Origin: Gordonia sp. SID5947
GTDB lineage: Bacteria; Actinomycetota; Actinomycetes; Mycobacteriales; Mycobacteriaceae
DNA length: 64,000 nt
Assembly (NCBI RefSeq): GCF_009862785.1
Contig: NZ_WWHU01000001.1
Coordinates: 1,302,001 to 1,366,000, forward strand
Direction: 5' to 3'
Part shown: positions 19,751-29,330 of the stretch, piece by piece
Layout of the letters: each line of letters begins with the position of its first letter
How positions within the stretch are numbered: the first letter of the stretch is position 1
Translations under genes and position numbers: made by a program
Notes under the pieces: generated by a model
What the model saw: only the letters and a program-made list of their open reading frames with translations
The model's database searches: none
What the model was told of the DNA's origin: nothing

Positions 19751-21178
19751 ATGGTAAGTTTCGGGCTCATCGACGAGTGGAACCCTCGTCCGGGACGATT
19801 GACCAGCTGGATCGCCTCACCGTCATCGATCACCGAATCAGCCAGTGCCGCAATCCATCCTGTTCCGCCGTCACATCAGCAGGAGGCGTATCTCCGCGCC
19901 GCCCGACGAAACGAATCCGCGGGCTTTCGGTTCTCGCGGCTGTGCCTGATCGCATTCGACATCCAGGCATCGCTCGACACCGCAGCGCTGACGACCGCGT
20001 TGACCACCTTCCTGCGGCGCCACGACACCTTCCGCTCCTGGTTCTCGGTCGAGACGGACGGGACCGTCGCGCGACACGTGACCGACGCCGAGGCGATCGA
20101 ACTGATCCGGAACGATCACGGCGACTTCACCACGCCGGCCCAGATCCGTACGCATGTGCAGCAGGAGACCCCGGGGCCGTTCGACTGGGATTGCTTCTCG
20201 TTCGGCGCGATCGAATGGGAGGGCGGTTTCACCGTCTACTGCGCGGTCGACCACCTGAACACCGATGGCATGTCGCAGGCGATGACATGCGTCGACCTGA
20301 TGACCCTGTACATGAATGCGGCGTTCGGCATGGACAATGCCCTGGCACCGGTCGGAAGTTATGTCGACTATTGTGAACGCGAGCGGTCCATTTCGCGCGA
20401 ACTGTCGTGGGATTCGCCTCAGGTACAGAGATGGATCGACGTCGTGTCGGCCCATGGCGGCCGTCTCCCCCGCTTTCCCCTCCCGCTCGGCAAGGATGCC
20501 GACACCCATACCCGCAGTGCGCATCTGACCACCACGGTGTTCGACGACGACCACGCCGCCCAGCGATTCGAGGATGCCTGTCGTGCGAATGGCGGAAACG
20601 TCACGGCCGGCCTCATGGCGATCGCCGCGCTGGCCTACGCCGAGTTCACCGGCAAGTCCGATTATCTGGGCATGACGCCCAAGAGCACCCGGAGGCCGGG
20701 CAACGAGCTGAACTCGGTCGGCTGGTTCACCAGCCTCATACCGGTTCCGGTGACGATCGGGCCCGGCAGCACGTTCACCTCGGCGGTCGCCCAGGCCGCG
20801 CGAAGCTACGAGGCCGGCAAGGACCTGACCGATGTGTCGTTCCACCGCGTGCTCGAACTCGTACGACCAGAGGACGGCATCGACGTCGAACCCGGTTGGT
20901 CGGTTCCGATGATCTCCTACATCGACGTTCGCAAGCTGCCCGGTGTGGAGATGTTCGACGCGATCAACGGCTGTCTGTACGGCAATCGGGGCAGCAGCGA
21001 GGAAGTGTTCATGTGGATCAATCGATTCCAGGACGAGACATCGATGACCTTCTTGTACCCCGACACGGAGATCGCGCGGGCCTCCGTGCGCGACTACACG
21101 GACAAGTTCATCGGCATCATGGCGGCCGTGTCGAGGCAGGGAGACTACGACCAGGTTGCCCCCGCGCTCGCGCGATGA
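19751..21178 (+). CDS. PapA-like acyltransferase (condensation-domain superfamily)
   Basis: The 475-residue protein has the two-lobe CoA-dependent acyltransferase fold of polyketide-associated PapA proteins. The N-terminus reads WNPRPGRLTSWIASP and VPPSHQQEAYLRA, typical of mycobacterial PapA proteins. The catalytic motif is DHLNTDG with H168 and D172, so the usual HHxxxDG has Asp in its first place while the catalytic His is kept. NSVGWFTSLIPVPV is the conserved second-lobe motif. ATG 19751 follows AGAGGTTAGAG. In relatives these enzymes esterify trehalose or diol lipids; the substrate here is unknown. An exporter gene follows 43 bp later. Confidence 0.8.
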   Translation: MVSFGLIDEWNPRPGRLTSWIASPSSITESASAAIHPVPPSHQQEAYLRAARRNESAGFRFSRLCLIAFDIQASLDTAALTTALTTFLRRHDTFRSWFSVETDGTVARHVTDAEAIELIRNDHGDFTTPAQIRTHVQQETPGPFDWDCFSFGAIEWEGGFTVYCAVDHLNTDGMSQAMTCVDLMTLYMNAAFGMDNALAPVGSYVDYCERERSISRELSWDSPQVQRWIDVVSAHGGRLPRFPLPLGKDADTHTRSAHLTTTVFDDDHAAQRFEDACRANGGNVTAGLMAIAALAYAEFTGKSDYLGMTPKSTRRPGNELNSVGWFTSLIPVPVTIGPGSTFTSAVAQAARSYEAGKDLTDVSFHRVLELVRPEDGIDVEPGWSVPMISYIDVRKLPGVEMFDAINGCLYGNRGSSEEVFMWINRFQDETSMTFLYPDTEIARASVRDYTDKFIGIMAAVSRQGDYDQVAPALAR

Positions 21179-21221
21179 CCTGTGCGGGGCCTGCTGACCG
21201 CGACACCACCCCGGGGCCACG

Positions 21222-22963
21222 ATGACAGAGCGACAGATGACGAGAGCCGGGACGGCTCAGCGGGATTGCGCCACAATCGAGCGGGCCGATCGTGCGGCAT
21301 GGTTGGCCCTCGCCGGATGTCTGCTCGGCCTGTTCATGCAGATGCTGGACACGACGATCGTCAACATCGCCCTGCCCGACCTGACCGTCGACCTCGGGGC
21401 ATCCACCTCCGAGCAACTCTTCGTCCTCAGTGTGTACACGTTGGCATTCGCGTGCACCCTGCTGACCGCAGCGACACTGGGCGGTCGTCTCGGACGGCGA
21501 CGGGTGTTCGTCACTGCGATCATCGCGTTCACCGTGACCTCAGTGCTCTGCGGTCTGGCGCGGGGTCCAGTGGAGTTGATCGTCTTCCGGGGGCCCAAGG
21601 GGTGAGTGCCGCACTCATGTCGGCGCAGACGTTGGCGCTCATCGCCGCACTGTTCCCCAAGTCCCGGCACGGCCTCGTGTTCGGGATCTATGGCGCCGTC
21701 GCGGGTCTCGCCGCCATGCTCGGGCCGGTCATCGGTGGTGTCCTCGTCACCTCTGACGTCCTCGGGTGGGGCTGGCGGACGATCTTTCTCGTCAATGTCC
21801 CGCTCGGTGTGGTCGCCTGCGCGTTGGCATGGCGCCGGCTGCCCCAACTCCGTGAGGTTCCGGCGCCACGCCTGGATCTGCGTGGCGTGGCCCTGTCGAC
21901 CGCCGGCCTGTTCTTGCTGCTGTATCCCCTCGCGGTGGGGCGTCAGGAGGACTGGCCGCCGCGACTCTGGGTGATGATGGGTGGCTCGGTACTGCTGCTC
22001 GCGATTTTCGTCGTCGTCGAACGACGCCTCCTCGCCGGTGGCGGCGCACCCCTGTTGCGGGTGGATCTCTTCGCGTCCCGTCGCTTCTCTGTCGGATTGT
22101 CGCTCTCGCTGCTGTTCTTCAGTGTGTTCGCCGGCTTCTTCTTCACGGTCTCCGTCTCGGCCCAGTTCGGTCTCGGCTACTCACCGTTGCGCACCGGGCT
22201 GCTGGCGCTGCCGTTCGCGGTCGGCGGCGCCGTGGGGTCGGTCGTCTCCCCCGCCGTCGTCTCCCGTATCGGCGCGGCCCGGACATTGTGCGCCGGCGCA
22301 CTTGTCCTGGGTGCAGGCCTCGCGTGGGTGGGACTGATCCTGGAGCCGACCAGCGGCACGATGTCCGTCGCGGCGGTGATCGCACCACTGGTGGTCGGCG
22401 GCGTCGGCACCGGCCTGTTCGTCGCGCCGCTGCAGACGGCGATCCTGTCCGACACCTCCGAGACGAACATCGGGTCGGCGTCGGGATGCGTTCCGACCGT
22501 GCAGCAGATCGGCGCGTCCATCGGGCTGGCCGTCGTGACCTTGTTCTTCTTCGGTCAGGTCGCGACCCACGCTCAGTCGGCGGTGCCCGTGGTGCGTGCG
22601 GACCTCGTGGCCGATCTGCAGAACACCTCCGTCGAGCCACTGTTCCGCGGACCGATGGCCGACCGGTTCGCAGACTGCGCGACCGGCCAGCTGACGTCGC
22701 CCCATCCCGACCGACCGGCGCCGGGCTGTGGCGCCGATCCGTCTGCGCAATCCGGGCCGGCCGCCGATCTGGTGGTCGAGGCGCAGGACGAATTGCGGGC
22801 GGCGGGCCGGTCGGTGGCCGCTCGTAGTTTCGTCGGGGCCTTTCAGACGACGCTGTGGGTTCTCGCCGTGGTGTGCGTGGCGATCGGCGGCCTCGCGCTG
22901 GCCCTCGGATCGCGTATCCGCGGCGAGCACCACCCCGGACAGCAACAACCCCGCGCCACCTGA
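21222..22963 (+). CDS. DHA2-family MFS exporter (frameshifted in this sequence)
   Basis: Fourteen-helix EmrB/QacA-type drug or lipid exporter. The first 123 residues (LFMQMLDTTIVNIALPDL, motif C region and GGRLGRRRVF as motif A) read in one frame until a stop at 21603. The rest, from GVSAALMSAQTLALIAALFP through RSFVGAFQTTLWVL, is in the -1 frame. One extra G in the G5 run at 21589-21593 restores a 580-residue transporter. It follows the PapA-like gene and probably exports its product; drug efflux is the alternative. A bidirectional hairpin ends it. Confidence 0.85.
21589..21593 (+). other. Apparent frameshift site in the MFS exporter
   Basis: GGGGG between FR and GAQGVSAAL. Six G restore the frame. 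A P-site tRNA on GGG could in principle slip back one base, so programmed slippage is not excluded, but no enhancer structure is visible. Confidence 0.85.
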
Positions 22964-22981
22964 TCGGTGACACGGGGTTGT
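22945..22981. terminator. Bidirectional hairpin between MFS exporter and tsf
   Basis: ACAACCCCG (22945-22953) pairs with CGGGGTTGT (22973-22981), with an inner CCACC/GGTG stem around the MFS stop codon. It serves both convergent genes. It lacks a U-run, common in actinobacteria. Confidence 0.6.
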
Positions 22982-22996
22982 CGAGTGCTCAACAGG

Positions 22997-23821
22997 TCAG
23001 GACTGGCCGACCTCGAAGCGGGTGAAACCGTTGACGGTCACGCCGGCCTCGTCGAGAAGAGCCTTGACGGTCTTCTTCGAGTCCTGCACCGACGGCTGGT
23101 CGAGCAGCACGACATCCTTGTAGAAGCCGTTGACGCGCCCTTCGACGATCTTCGGCAGCGCCTGCTCGGGCTTGCCTTCTTCTTTCGCGGTCTGCTCGGC
23201 GATGCGGCGCTCGTTGTCCACCACGTCGGCGGGCACCTCGTCGCGGGTCGCATACTTCGCGCGGAGTGCGGCAACCTGCATGGCCGCGCCACGTGCGGCC
23301 TCGGCGGCGTCGTCCCCTTCACCGGTGTAGGACACCAGCACACCGACGGCCGGCGGCAGATCCGAAGCGCGCTTGTGCAGGTACACGGCGACCGGTCCGT
23401 CGTAGTAGGCAACCCGACGCAGTTCGAGCTTCTCACCGATCTTGGCCGACAGTGCGGCGACGGCCTCGTCCACGGTGCCCCCGCCCAGGGCCGCGGCCTT
23501 GAGCGTGTCGACGTCGCTGGTCTTGGCGACGGCTGCGGCGTCGAGGATCTGGTCGGCGAGTTCCTGGAACTCGGCGTTCTTCGCGACGAAGTCAGTCTCC
23601 GAGTTGAGCTCGATCAGCACGCCGTCCTTGGCTGCGACGAGACCCTCGGCGGTTGAGCGCTCGGCGCGCTTGCCGACGTCCTTGGCGCCCTTGATACGCA
23701 ACTCTTCGACAGCCTTGTCGAAGTCGCCGTCGTTGTTCGCGAGTGCGTTCTTGCAGTCCATCATTCCTGAGCCGGTGAGTTCGCGGAGACGCTTCACATC
23801 GGCTGCGGTGTAGTTCGCCAT
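22997..23821 (-). CDS. tsf: Elongation factor Ts
   Basis: Nucleotide exchange factor for EF-Tu. The 274-residue protein starts with [19 protein letters not shown], the conserved [10 protein letters not shown] motif follows at about residue 75, and the dimerisation region leads to [11 protein letters not shown]. Complete in one frame. Second gene of the rpsB-tsf operon, with a stable hairpin between them. Confidence 0.97.
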   Translation of the reverse strand: MANYTAADVKRLRELTGSGMMDCKNALANNDGDFDKAVEELRIKGAKDVGKRAERSTAEGLVAAKDGVLIELNSETDFVAKNAEFQELADQILDAAAVAKTSDVDTLKAAALGGGTVDEAVAALSAKIGEKLELRRVAYYDGPVAVYLHKRASDLPPAVGVLVSYTGEGDDAAEAARGAAMQVAALRAKYATRDEVPADVVDNERRIAEQTAKEEGKPEQALPKIVEGRVNGFYKDVVLLDQPSVQDSKKTVKALLDEAGVTVNGFTRFEVGQS

Positions 23822-23856
23822 CGTCGGCGAGCCTCCTTAGAGAGAGTGTCGGATGC

Positions 23857-23885
23857 CTCCCCGGGCCGGGTCGCGGCCCGGGGAG
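23857..23885 (-). terminator. Hairpin between rpsB and tsf
   Basis: CTCCCCGGGCC and GGCCCGGGGAG pair perfectly (11 bp) around a 7-nt loop in the 80-bp gap between rpsB and tsf. Both genes are cotranscribed, so it more likely attenuates or processes the message than stops it fully. Confidence 0.5.
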
Positions 23886-23901
23886 ACCTCAGGACTGGTT
23901 C

Positions 23902-24726
23902 CTACTGAGCAGGAGCGGTACCGGCGGCGCCGGCCTCGCCACCCGCGGGCGCGGTGGCCTGGGTGAGCAGTTCCTGCTCCCACTCGGCCAGCGGTTCGCC
24001 GCCGCCCGCTTCCGGCTTGGAATCGTCGGAGGACTGGCCGGCACGTGCCTGCACACCCTCGGCGACGGCGGAGGCGACCACGCGGGTCAGCAGTGCGGCA
24101 CTGCGGATCGCATCGTCGTTGCCCGGGATCGGGTAGTCGACGAGATCGGGGTCGCAGTTGGTGTCGAGGATCGCGATGACCGGGATGTTGAGCTTGCGTG
24201 CCTCACCGACAGCAATGTGCTCCTTGTTGGTGTCCACGACCCAAACAGCAGAAGGCACCTTGGCCATATCTCGGATACCGCCGAGGGTGCGCTCGAGCTT
24301 GTTCTTCTCACGCGTGAGCATGAGGATTTCCTTCTTGGTGCGCCCCTCGAAGCCACCGGTCTGCTCCATGGTCTCGAGTTCCTTCAGACGCTGCAGGCGC
24401 TTGTGGACGGTCGAGAAGTTGGTGAGCATGCCACCGAGCCAGCGCTGGTTGACGTACGGCATGCCGACGCGAGTCGCCTCTGCGGCGATCGATTCCTGCG
24501 CCTGCTTCTTGGTGCCCACGAAGAGGATGGTGCCACCGTGGGCGACCGTCTCCTTGACGAACTCGTATGCCTTGTCGATGTAGGTCAGCGTCTGCTGCAG
24601 GTCGATGATGTAGATGCCGTTGCGGTCGGTGAAGATGAATCGCTTCATCTTCGGGTTCCAACGGCGGGTCTGATGCCCGAAGTGTGCGCCGCTGTCCAGC
24701 AGCTGCTTCATGGTCACGACAGCCAT
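23902..24726 (-). CDS. rpsB: 30S ribosomal protein S2
   Basis: The 274-residue protein begins [23 protein letters not shown] and has the S2 signatures [19 protein letters not shown] and [15 protein letters not shown] disordered Ala/Gly/Glu-rich tail of about 40 residues follows, as in other actinobacteria. ATG 24726 is preceded by AAGGAAA. Upstream frame extension is not homologous. Confidence 0.97.
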   Translation of the reverse strand: MAVVTMKQLLDSGAHFGHQTRRWNPKMKRFIFTDRNGIYIIDLQQTLTYIDKAYEFVKETVAHGGTILFVGTKKQAQESIAAEATRVGMPYVNQRWLGGMLTNFSTVHKRLQRLKELETMEQTGGFEGRTKKEILMLTREKNKLERTLGGIRDMAKVPSAVWVVDTNKEHIAVGEARKLNIPVIAILDTNCDPDLVDYPIPGNDDAIRSAALLTRVVASAVAEGVQARAGQSSDDSKPEAGGGEPLAEWEQELLTQATAPAGGEAGAAGTAPAQ

Positions 24727-25054
24727 GTCGTCATTTCCTTTGTGTGCAGTTGACATCGACACCGGTCGGTGCCGATCCTGGCGCCTGCCGCCGTGGTGGA
24801 CCCGGATCGCGGCAATCGACCGCAACCGGGACCGCCCACCAGGCGTGATGAACCGCTCACGAGGAGATTTGCGGTTCGCAACGCAGGCGCGCGAAGTCAC
24901 CTCACCGAAACCGATGAGGTGCGTCGGCAAGTTTACGCCGGTCACCTGCCGAAAAACAAAATCTGGGTAGGCCGTCGACCCGAACCGATGCGGCCATCTC
25001 CAATTGCGACATCTCGACGGGAGCCGATCCGCGCCCGCGTGCGTCTGATGTTCC
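24727..25054. other. Intergenic leader between rpsB and the M23 gene
   Basis: Holds the promoters of two divergent genes. Two hairpins are visible: ATCGACACCG/CGGTGCCGAT (24755-24776, one mismatch) close to the rpsB start, a place where an S2 autoregulatory element could sit, and CACCTCA/TGAGGTG (24898-24921) with a 10-nt loop. No ORF or recognisable riboswitch is supported. Confidence 0.4.
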
Positions 25055-25666
25055 ATGGCCACCCACGACCGCCGGACCCGACGACGGCACCGTTCGCGTC
25101 TCGTACGGGTGATCGTGTCCGCGTTGTCGGAACTGATCGTCGTCGGCGTGCTTCTGTACGCACTGCCGGGGATCGGGGCGGCCGCGGGTCCACGATTCCG
25201 GTTGCCACTGGCACCGCCCGCCGCGGTCGTCCGCGGCTTCGATCCTCCGGAGCTCCGCTGGCAGCCGGGTCATCGCGGAGTCGACCTCTCCACGTCACCG
25301 GGCGCCGCGATCCGCGCAGCCGGGCCCGGCACGGTGCAGTTCGCGGGCGTGGTCGCCGGCCGCCCGGTGGTGTCGATACATCACGCCGATGGGCTGATCA
25401 CAACATACGAGCCGGTCCGACCGTCGGTCCGGGCGGGCGCGACCGTTCGTCGCGGTCAGACCATCGGCACGGTATCCGCGGGGCATGAGGGATGCTCGGC
25501 ACCCGCCTGTCTGCACTGGGGCGCTCGACGGGGAAAGGGCCGGTCCGCGGTCTATCTGAACCCGCTCGCTCTGATCGGCGCGCTGCGGGTCCGACTCAAA
25601 CCGGTCGACGGAGTCAGGCCCGTGGATGTGCCTGCCGGTGAACCGCACGCAGCCGTTCCACACTGA
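25055..25666 (+). CDS. Secreted M23 (LytM) family protein
   Basis: An N-terminal hydrophobic helix (about residues 18-42) acts as signal or anchor, then a compact M23 domain of about 110 residues. Zinc ligands H and D are in GHRGVDLS. The usual HxH is replaced by CLHWG, with Cys in place of the first His, so metal binding may be altered. The frame ends in a basic, proline-containing tail. ATG is assumed at 25055. The 3' end overlaps convergent xerC by 53 bp. Peptidoglycan hydrolase activity is inferred from the family only. Confidence 0.82.
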   Translation: MATHDRRTRRRHRSRLVRVIVSALSELIVVGVLLYALPGIGAAAGPRFRLPLAPPAAVVRGFDPPELRWQPGHRGVDLSTSPGAAIRAAGPGTVQFAGVVAGRPVVSIHHADGLITTYEPVRPSVRAGATVRRGQTIGTVSAGHEGCSAPACLHWGARRGKGRSAVYLNPLALIGALRVRLKPVDGVRPVDVPAGEPHAAVPH

Positions 25667-26543
25667 CATGGGTGTAGAGCTGCGTTGTCGCGAGCGAAGA
25701 ATGCCCGAGCAATTCTTGCACCACGCGGAGATCGGCTCCGCCCTCGAGGAGGTGGGTGGCGGCGCTGTGCCGCAGTCCGTGCGGCCCCATGTCCGGCCCG
25801 CCCGCGGCCTCCACCGCCCGGTGAACCACTCGCCGGGCCATCCGCTGATTGAGTCGGCCACCCTGCGCTCCGAGCAGGAGAGCATCCGCCGACGACGGGC
25901 CGGCGAGCGCCGGTCGCCCGTTGGCCAGCCATCGATCGATCGCGACCGCGGCCGGCTGCCCGAACGGCACCGACCGTTCCTTGTTCCCTTTGCCCGTGAC
26001 CCGCAGGACGCCCCGCTGCACGTCGACATCTCCGACGTCGAGCCCGCACAACTCTCCGACACGAATACCGCTGGCGTACAACAACTCCACCACCACGCGG
26101 TCCCGCAACGCGACCGGGTCGTCACCGGCCCCGAGATCGCCGACCGAACGCATCGTCGCGGCGGCCTGGTCGGGCGCCAGCACCACGGGCAGCGTCCGGT
26201 GCGCCTTGGGGGCCTGCAGACGGGTCGACGGATCGGCACCGAAGACGCCCTCACGTGTGGCCCACGCGCAGAACGACTTGGCCGACGACACCTGACGCGC
26301 GATCGATGTACGCGCCACCCCGCGGCGTGTGTGATCGGCGAGCCAACTCCGCAGCAACGACAGGTCGATGTCGCCGACCGCCACGCCGCGCGCACCTGCA
26401 AATGCCACGAGGCCGCGGACGTCACCGACATACGCGCGCACGGTGTGCGCGCTGTGCCCCTTCTCGTAGGTGAGAAACGTGGTGAAATCGTCGATGAGCC
26501 CGCCGTCGCCGGAAGGCGGAGAGGGCGCGGACTCTGCGGTCAT
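25614..26543 (-). CDS. xerC: Tyrosine recombinase XerC
   Basis: Resolves chromosome dimers at dif with XerD. The full catalytic set is in place: R161 (SGIRVGEL), K185 (TGKGNK), H255 and R258 (HGLRH), H281 (LGHSSL) and the nucleophile Y290 (QLYTHV). The N-terminal SAM-like DNA-binding domain covers about residues 15-100. ATG 26543 gives 309 residues. The position beside dprA/comM matches mycobacteria, so it is the housekeeping recombinase, not an element integrase. Confidence 0.95.
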   Translation of the reverse strand: MTAESAPSPPSGDGGLIDDFTTFLTYEKGHSAHTVRAYVGDVRGLVAFAGARGVAVGDIDLSLLRSWLADHTRRGVARTSIARQVSSAKSFCAWATREGVFGADPSTRLQAPKAHRTLPVVLAPDQAAATMRSVGDLGAGDDPVALRDRVVVELLYASGIRVGELCGLDVGDVDVQRGVLRVTGKGNKERSVPFGQPAAVAIDRWLANGRPALAGPSSADALLLGAQGGRLNQRMARRVVHRAVEAAGGPDMGPHGLRHSAATHLLEGGADLRVVQELLGHSSLATTQLYTHVSVERLRAVHRQAHPRA

Positions 26544-26618
26544 GGCGTCGAGGGAACTAGTCTTCGAGGTCGAGCGCAACCGGCCACGCGGCCCGTTGCC
26601 AGATCGTGCCCGGGACCG

Positions 26619-27479
26619 CTAGACGGTCGCTCCCGCGGATTCCTCGGCGGCTTTCAGCTCCGACTTCCACTCTCGGAAGCCCTCTTCGGTCCGGCCGCGA
26701 CGCCAGTATCCGGAAATCGATGCCTTCTTCGCCCCGACGCCGCGTTCTTTGCGGACGTAGGCGCGCAGATTGTGCATCACCGCCTGCGCCTCGCCGTGGA
26801 TGAACACGTGCGGCTCCCCATCGAGCCAGTCGGCGTCGCGGACCGCCGCGATCAGAGGCGAGTTGTCGCCGGCACGATCGTCGCCGACGTCGCCCGCTGG
26901 ACCGCCACGGTGAACCCAGACGATCTGCGCGCCTGCAGGAGCCGCGAGCTCCAGCTCGTCCGCGGGACCTGCGACCTCGATGAACACTTTCGCGACAGCG
27001 TCATCGGGCAAGGCCTCGAGTGCCGCGGCGACTGCCGGGAGTCCGGCCTCGTCACTTGCCAACAGATGCCACGGAGCCGAGGGATCGGGCCGGTAACCAC
27101 TACCCGGCCCGAAGAACCGGACCGCCGCACCGGGTTCGACGGTCGCCGCCCACGGGCCGGCGATGCCCTCGTCGCCGTGGACGACGAAGTCGACGGCCAT
27201 CTCACGGCGGTCCCGATCGATCGAACGCACGGTGTAGGTACGCAGGACCGGCTGCTCCGCGGGTGGCATGAGCCGTATCTCCTTGCGGTCGACGTCGCCC
27301 TGGAATGGCGCACCGTCGGGACCGAACGCGATCTTGATGTAGAGATCGGTGTCCCAGGTATCGGAATCGCCGTCGGGAATGACACGCTCGAAGTCCTCGC
27401 CACCGAGGTGAAGACGGACGAAGTGCGGGCTGAGCTGCTCGCGTCGAAGCACCGTCATGATGTTCATGTGTTTGGCCAT
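26619..27479 (-). CDS. Siderophore-interacting protein (FAD-linked ferric reductase, ViuB/SIP family)
   Basis: Cytoplasmic flavoprotein that reduces ferric siderophores to free iron. The FAD motif RTYTVRS and the basic loop near residue 85 are clear, followed by the NAD(P)H domain with LLASDEAGLPAVAAALEAL and a C-terminal RKERGVGAKKASISGYWRRG signature. At 286 residues it is typical. ATG 27479 follows GAGGAGG. An iron box lies 34-52 bp upstream. Divergent from a TetR gene. Confidence 0.9.
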   Translation of the reverse strand: MAKHMNIMTVLRREQLSPHFVRLHLGGEDFERVIPDGDSDTWDTDLYIKIAFGPDGAPFQGDVDRKEIRLMPPAEQPVLRTYTVRSIDRDRREMAVDFVVHGDEGIAGPWAATVEPGAAVRFFGPGSGYRPDPSAPWHLLASDEAGLPAVAAALEALPDDAVAKVFIEVAGPADELELAAPAGAQIVWVHRGGPAGDVGDDRAGDNSPLIAAVRDADWLDGEPHVFIHGEAQAVMHNLRAYVRKERGVGAKKASISGYWRRGRTEEGFREWKSELKAAEESAGATV

Positions 27480-27512
27480 GAAGCCTCCTCTCGGGCACCA
27501 CAGTACGCCGCG

Positions 27513-27531
27513 TTAGGTAATCCTAAGTAAA
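27513..27531 (-). promoter_or_regulatory. Probable IdeR/DtxR iron box upstream of the SIP gene
   Basis: TTAGGTAATCCTAAGTAAA matches 13 of 19 positions of TTAGGTTAGGCTAACCTAA. TTAGG and CCTAA form the expected dyad. It sits in the SIP promoter, so IdeR with iron would repress this gene. It may also affect the divergent TetR gene. Confidence 0.7.
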
Positions 27532-27624
27532 ATCGATACGCCGCGCCCGATTCCCGGAGTGATCTAACCTGGGAGTTCAGGTCGTCGAATTGTCAGTACA
27601 GAGTCACAACCCATCGAGGTCAAC

Positions 27625-28188
27625 ATGCCGGAGCCGTCCTCTCGACGTGGATCGCGCCTGACCGTGGACGACTGGCTCGATGCCGCGATGCAGTTACTGA
27701 TCACCGAGGGCGTCGGAGCGATCAAGATCTCACGACTGTGCACCCATCTCGGAGTGACCAAAGGTAGCTTCTACTGGCACTTCACCGATATCGCCGCGCT
27801 GATGTCGGCACTGGCCGATCACTGCCGGGAAGTCGAGGAGTCGGCGCGGCAGACCCTGGCGGAATTGCAGACCCTGCCGCCGGTGCAACGCATCGAAGAG
27901 ATGGTCCGGCTGGTTTCCGATCCACGGCGCTGGACAGTCGAATCCGCCGTTCGCACCTGGGCGGAAACCGATGAGTCCCTGGCGGACACCGTGGCCGCAC
28001 TCGACGACCAGATCTTCGACGTGGCGCATGAGGCGATGCGTGAGCTCGGATTCGATGAACCGGAGGCGCACGCGCGTGCGACGACCCTGCTGTACGCCGG
28101 GATCGGCTATCTGCACGCACGTCGCCGCCACGGCCCGGCCAGTGACGATGACGCCCGGATCTTCGTCGATCTGCTCACAGGGCGCTGA
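27625..28188 (+). CDS. TetR-family transcriptional regulator
   Basis: A 187-residue regulator. The N-terminal helix-turn-helix is typical (AAMQLLITEGVGAIKISRLCTHLGVTKGSFYWHFTD). The C-terminal part resembles the TetR_C domains of unknown ligand. ATG 27625 is the first start. It is divergent from the SIP gene and could control it or itself; the target is not known. It ends 17 bp from convergent dprA. Confidence 0.88.
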   Translation: MPEPSSRRGSRLTVDDWLDAAMQLLITEGVGAIKISRLCTHLGVTKGSFYWHFTDIAALMSALADHCREVEESARQTLAELQTLPPVQRIEEMVRLVSDPRRWTVESAVRTWAETDESLADTVAALDDQIFDVAHEAMRELGFDEPEAHARATTLLYAGIGYLHARRRHGPASDDDARIFVDLLTGR

Positions 28189-28205
28189 CCCGGCACGCTG
28201 TCGTC

Positions 28206-29330
28206 TCATGGCAAGCGCCACATGCCCTCGGCATGCACCACGTGCCCACTGACGTCCATCCGGGCCAGAGCGGTTCGCACGACAGGGATGTCGAGACCCG
28301 CGGAAAACGCGATCTCCTCGATCGTGACCGCCCCTCGGCCGGGCAACGCATCGTGTACGCGTTGCTCGTCTCCGCTGAGATCGTCCGTGGAACGCGTTCG
28401 GCCCCGGACGATGTCGGGTGTGCCGTCGGGAGCCGCGAGTGCGATCACGGATCGGGTGTCGGCCACCAGGACGGCGAGATCGTCGGCGATCATCTGATGA
28501 CAGCCGATGGATGTCGCCGACGTGACCGGGCCCGGTACCGCGCCGAGCGGCCGGCCGAGTTTGCGGGCCCACGCGGCAGTGTTCGCCGCCCCCGACCGAC
28601 GGCCGGCCTCCACAACCACCACCGCATCGGACATCGCGGCCACCAGGCGGTTCCGGGTGAGGAAGCGATGTTTGGCCGCGGTGGTACCGGGCGGGTACTC
28701 GGAGACGACGAGACCGCGCTCGGCGATCGCCGCGAGAAGGCGTGCGTGACCGGCCGGATAGTCGCGATCGATCCCACACGCCATGACGGCCATCGTCATT
28801 CCTTCGGAAGCCAATGCCGCGCGGTGTGCGACTCCGTCGATCCCATATGCACCACCCGAGGTCACCGTCCAGTTCTCTGCGGCGAGTCCGGACGCGAGGC
28901 CCGACGCGACCTGTTCGCCGTAACCGGACGCGGCACGTGAACCGACCAGCGCGACACCCGTCGTCGCCAGTTCGTCCAGTCGGCCCGGTCCACGGACCCA
29001 CAGTGCCAACGGTTCCCCGCCGCGGGCGGCCGTGTCCGACTGACTCAAGGCCATGAGCGGCCAGCCCGGCCATTCCGCGTCGTCGCGGGTGATCAGACGG
29101 GCACCGATCCGGTCCGCGATCTCGAGGTCTTCTGCGGCAGTGTCGATGTCGGCGCGCGCACCGGTGGCATCGAGCACCCGCTCGTGACCGGCGGGCACCA
29201 CGCGGGCGCGAACTGCGGCTGCCGCCTCCACAGGGCCCAGCTGATCACACAGCGCTTCGAGCGCAGAGCACGGCGGTTCCGCCACCCTGGCCAGGTACGC
29301 CCACGCTCGCCGCTCGGCGTCGCCGCTCAT
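28206..29330 (-). CDS. dprA: DNA-processing protein DprA
   Basis: Loads RecA on incoming single-stranded DNA. The Rossmann-like core has VALVGSRAASGYG, TSGGAYGIDGVAHRAAL, SEYPPGT and NRLVAAMSDAVVVVEAG motifs, followed by a C-terminal winged-helix (DprA_WH) of about 65 residues. The start overlaps the comM stop by 4 bp. Length 374 residues. Confidence 0.93.
   Translation of the reverse strand: MSGDAERRAWAYLARVAEPPCSALEALCDQLGPVEAAAAVRARVVPAGHERVLDATGARADIDTAAEDLEIADRIGARLITRDDAEWPGWPLMALSQSDTAARGGEPLALWVRGPGRLDELATTGVALVGSRAASGYGEQVASGLASGLAAENWTVTSGGAYGIDGVAHRAALASEGMTMAVMACGIDRDYPAGHARLLAAIAERGLVVSEYPPGTTAAKHRFLTRNRLVAAMSDAVVVVEAGRRSGAANTAAWARKLGRPLGAVPGPVTSATSIGCHQMIADDLAVLVADTRSVIALAAPDGTPDIVRGRTRSTDDLSGDEQRVHDALPGRGAVTIEEIAFSAGLDIPVVRTALARMDVSGHVVHAEGMWRLP

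Noticed and set aside
21589..21605. Programmed -1 frameshift in the MFS gene
   Set aside because: No canonical slippery heptamer or downstream stem; the same kind of loss occurs at six other G/C runs, so sequencing error explains it more simply.
25614..26543. Phage or island integrase
   Set aside because: Sequence and neighbours (dprA, comM, yraN) are those of housekeeping XerC; no attachment sites or phage genes nearby.
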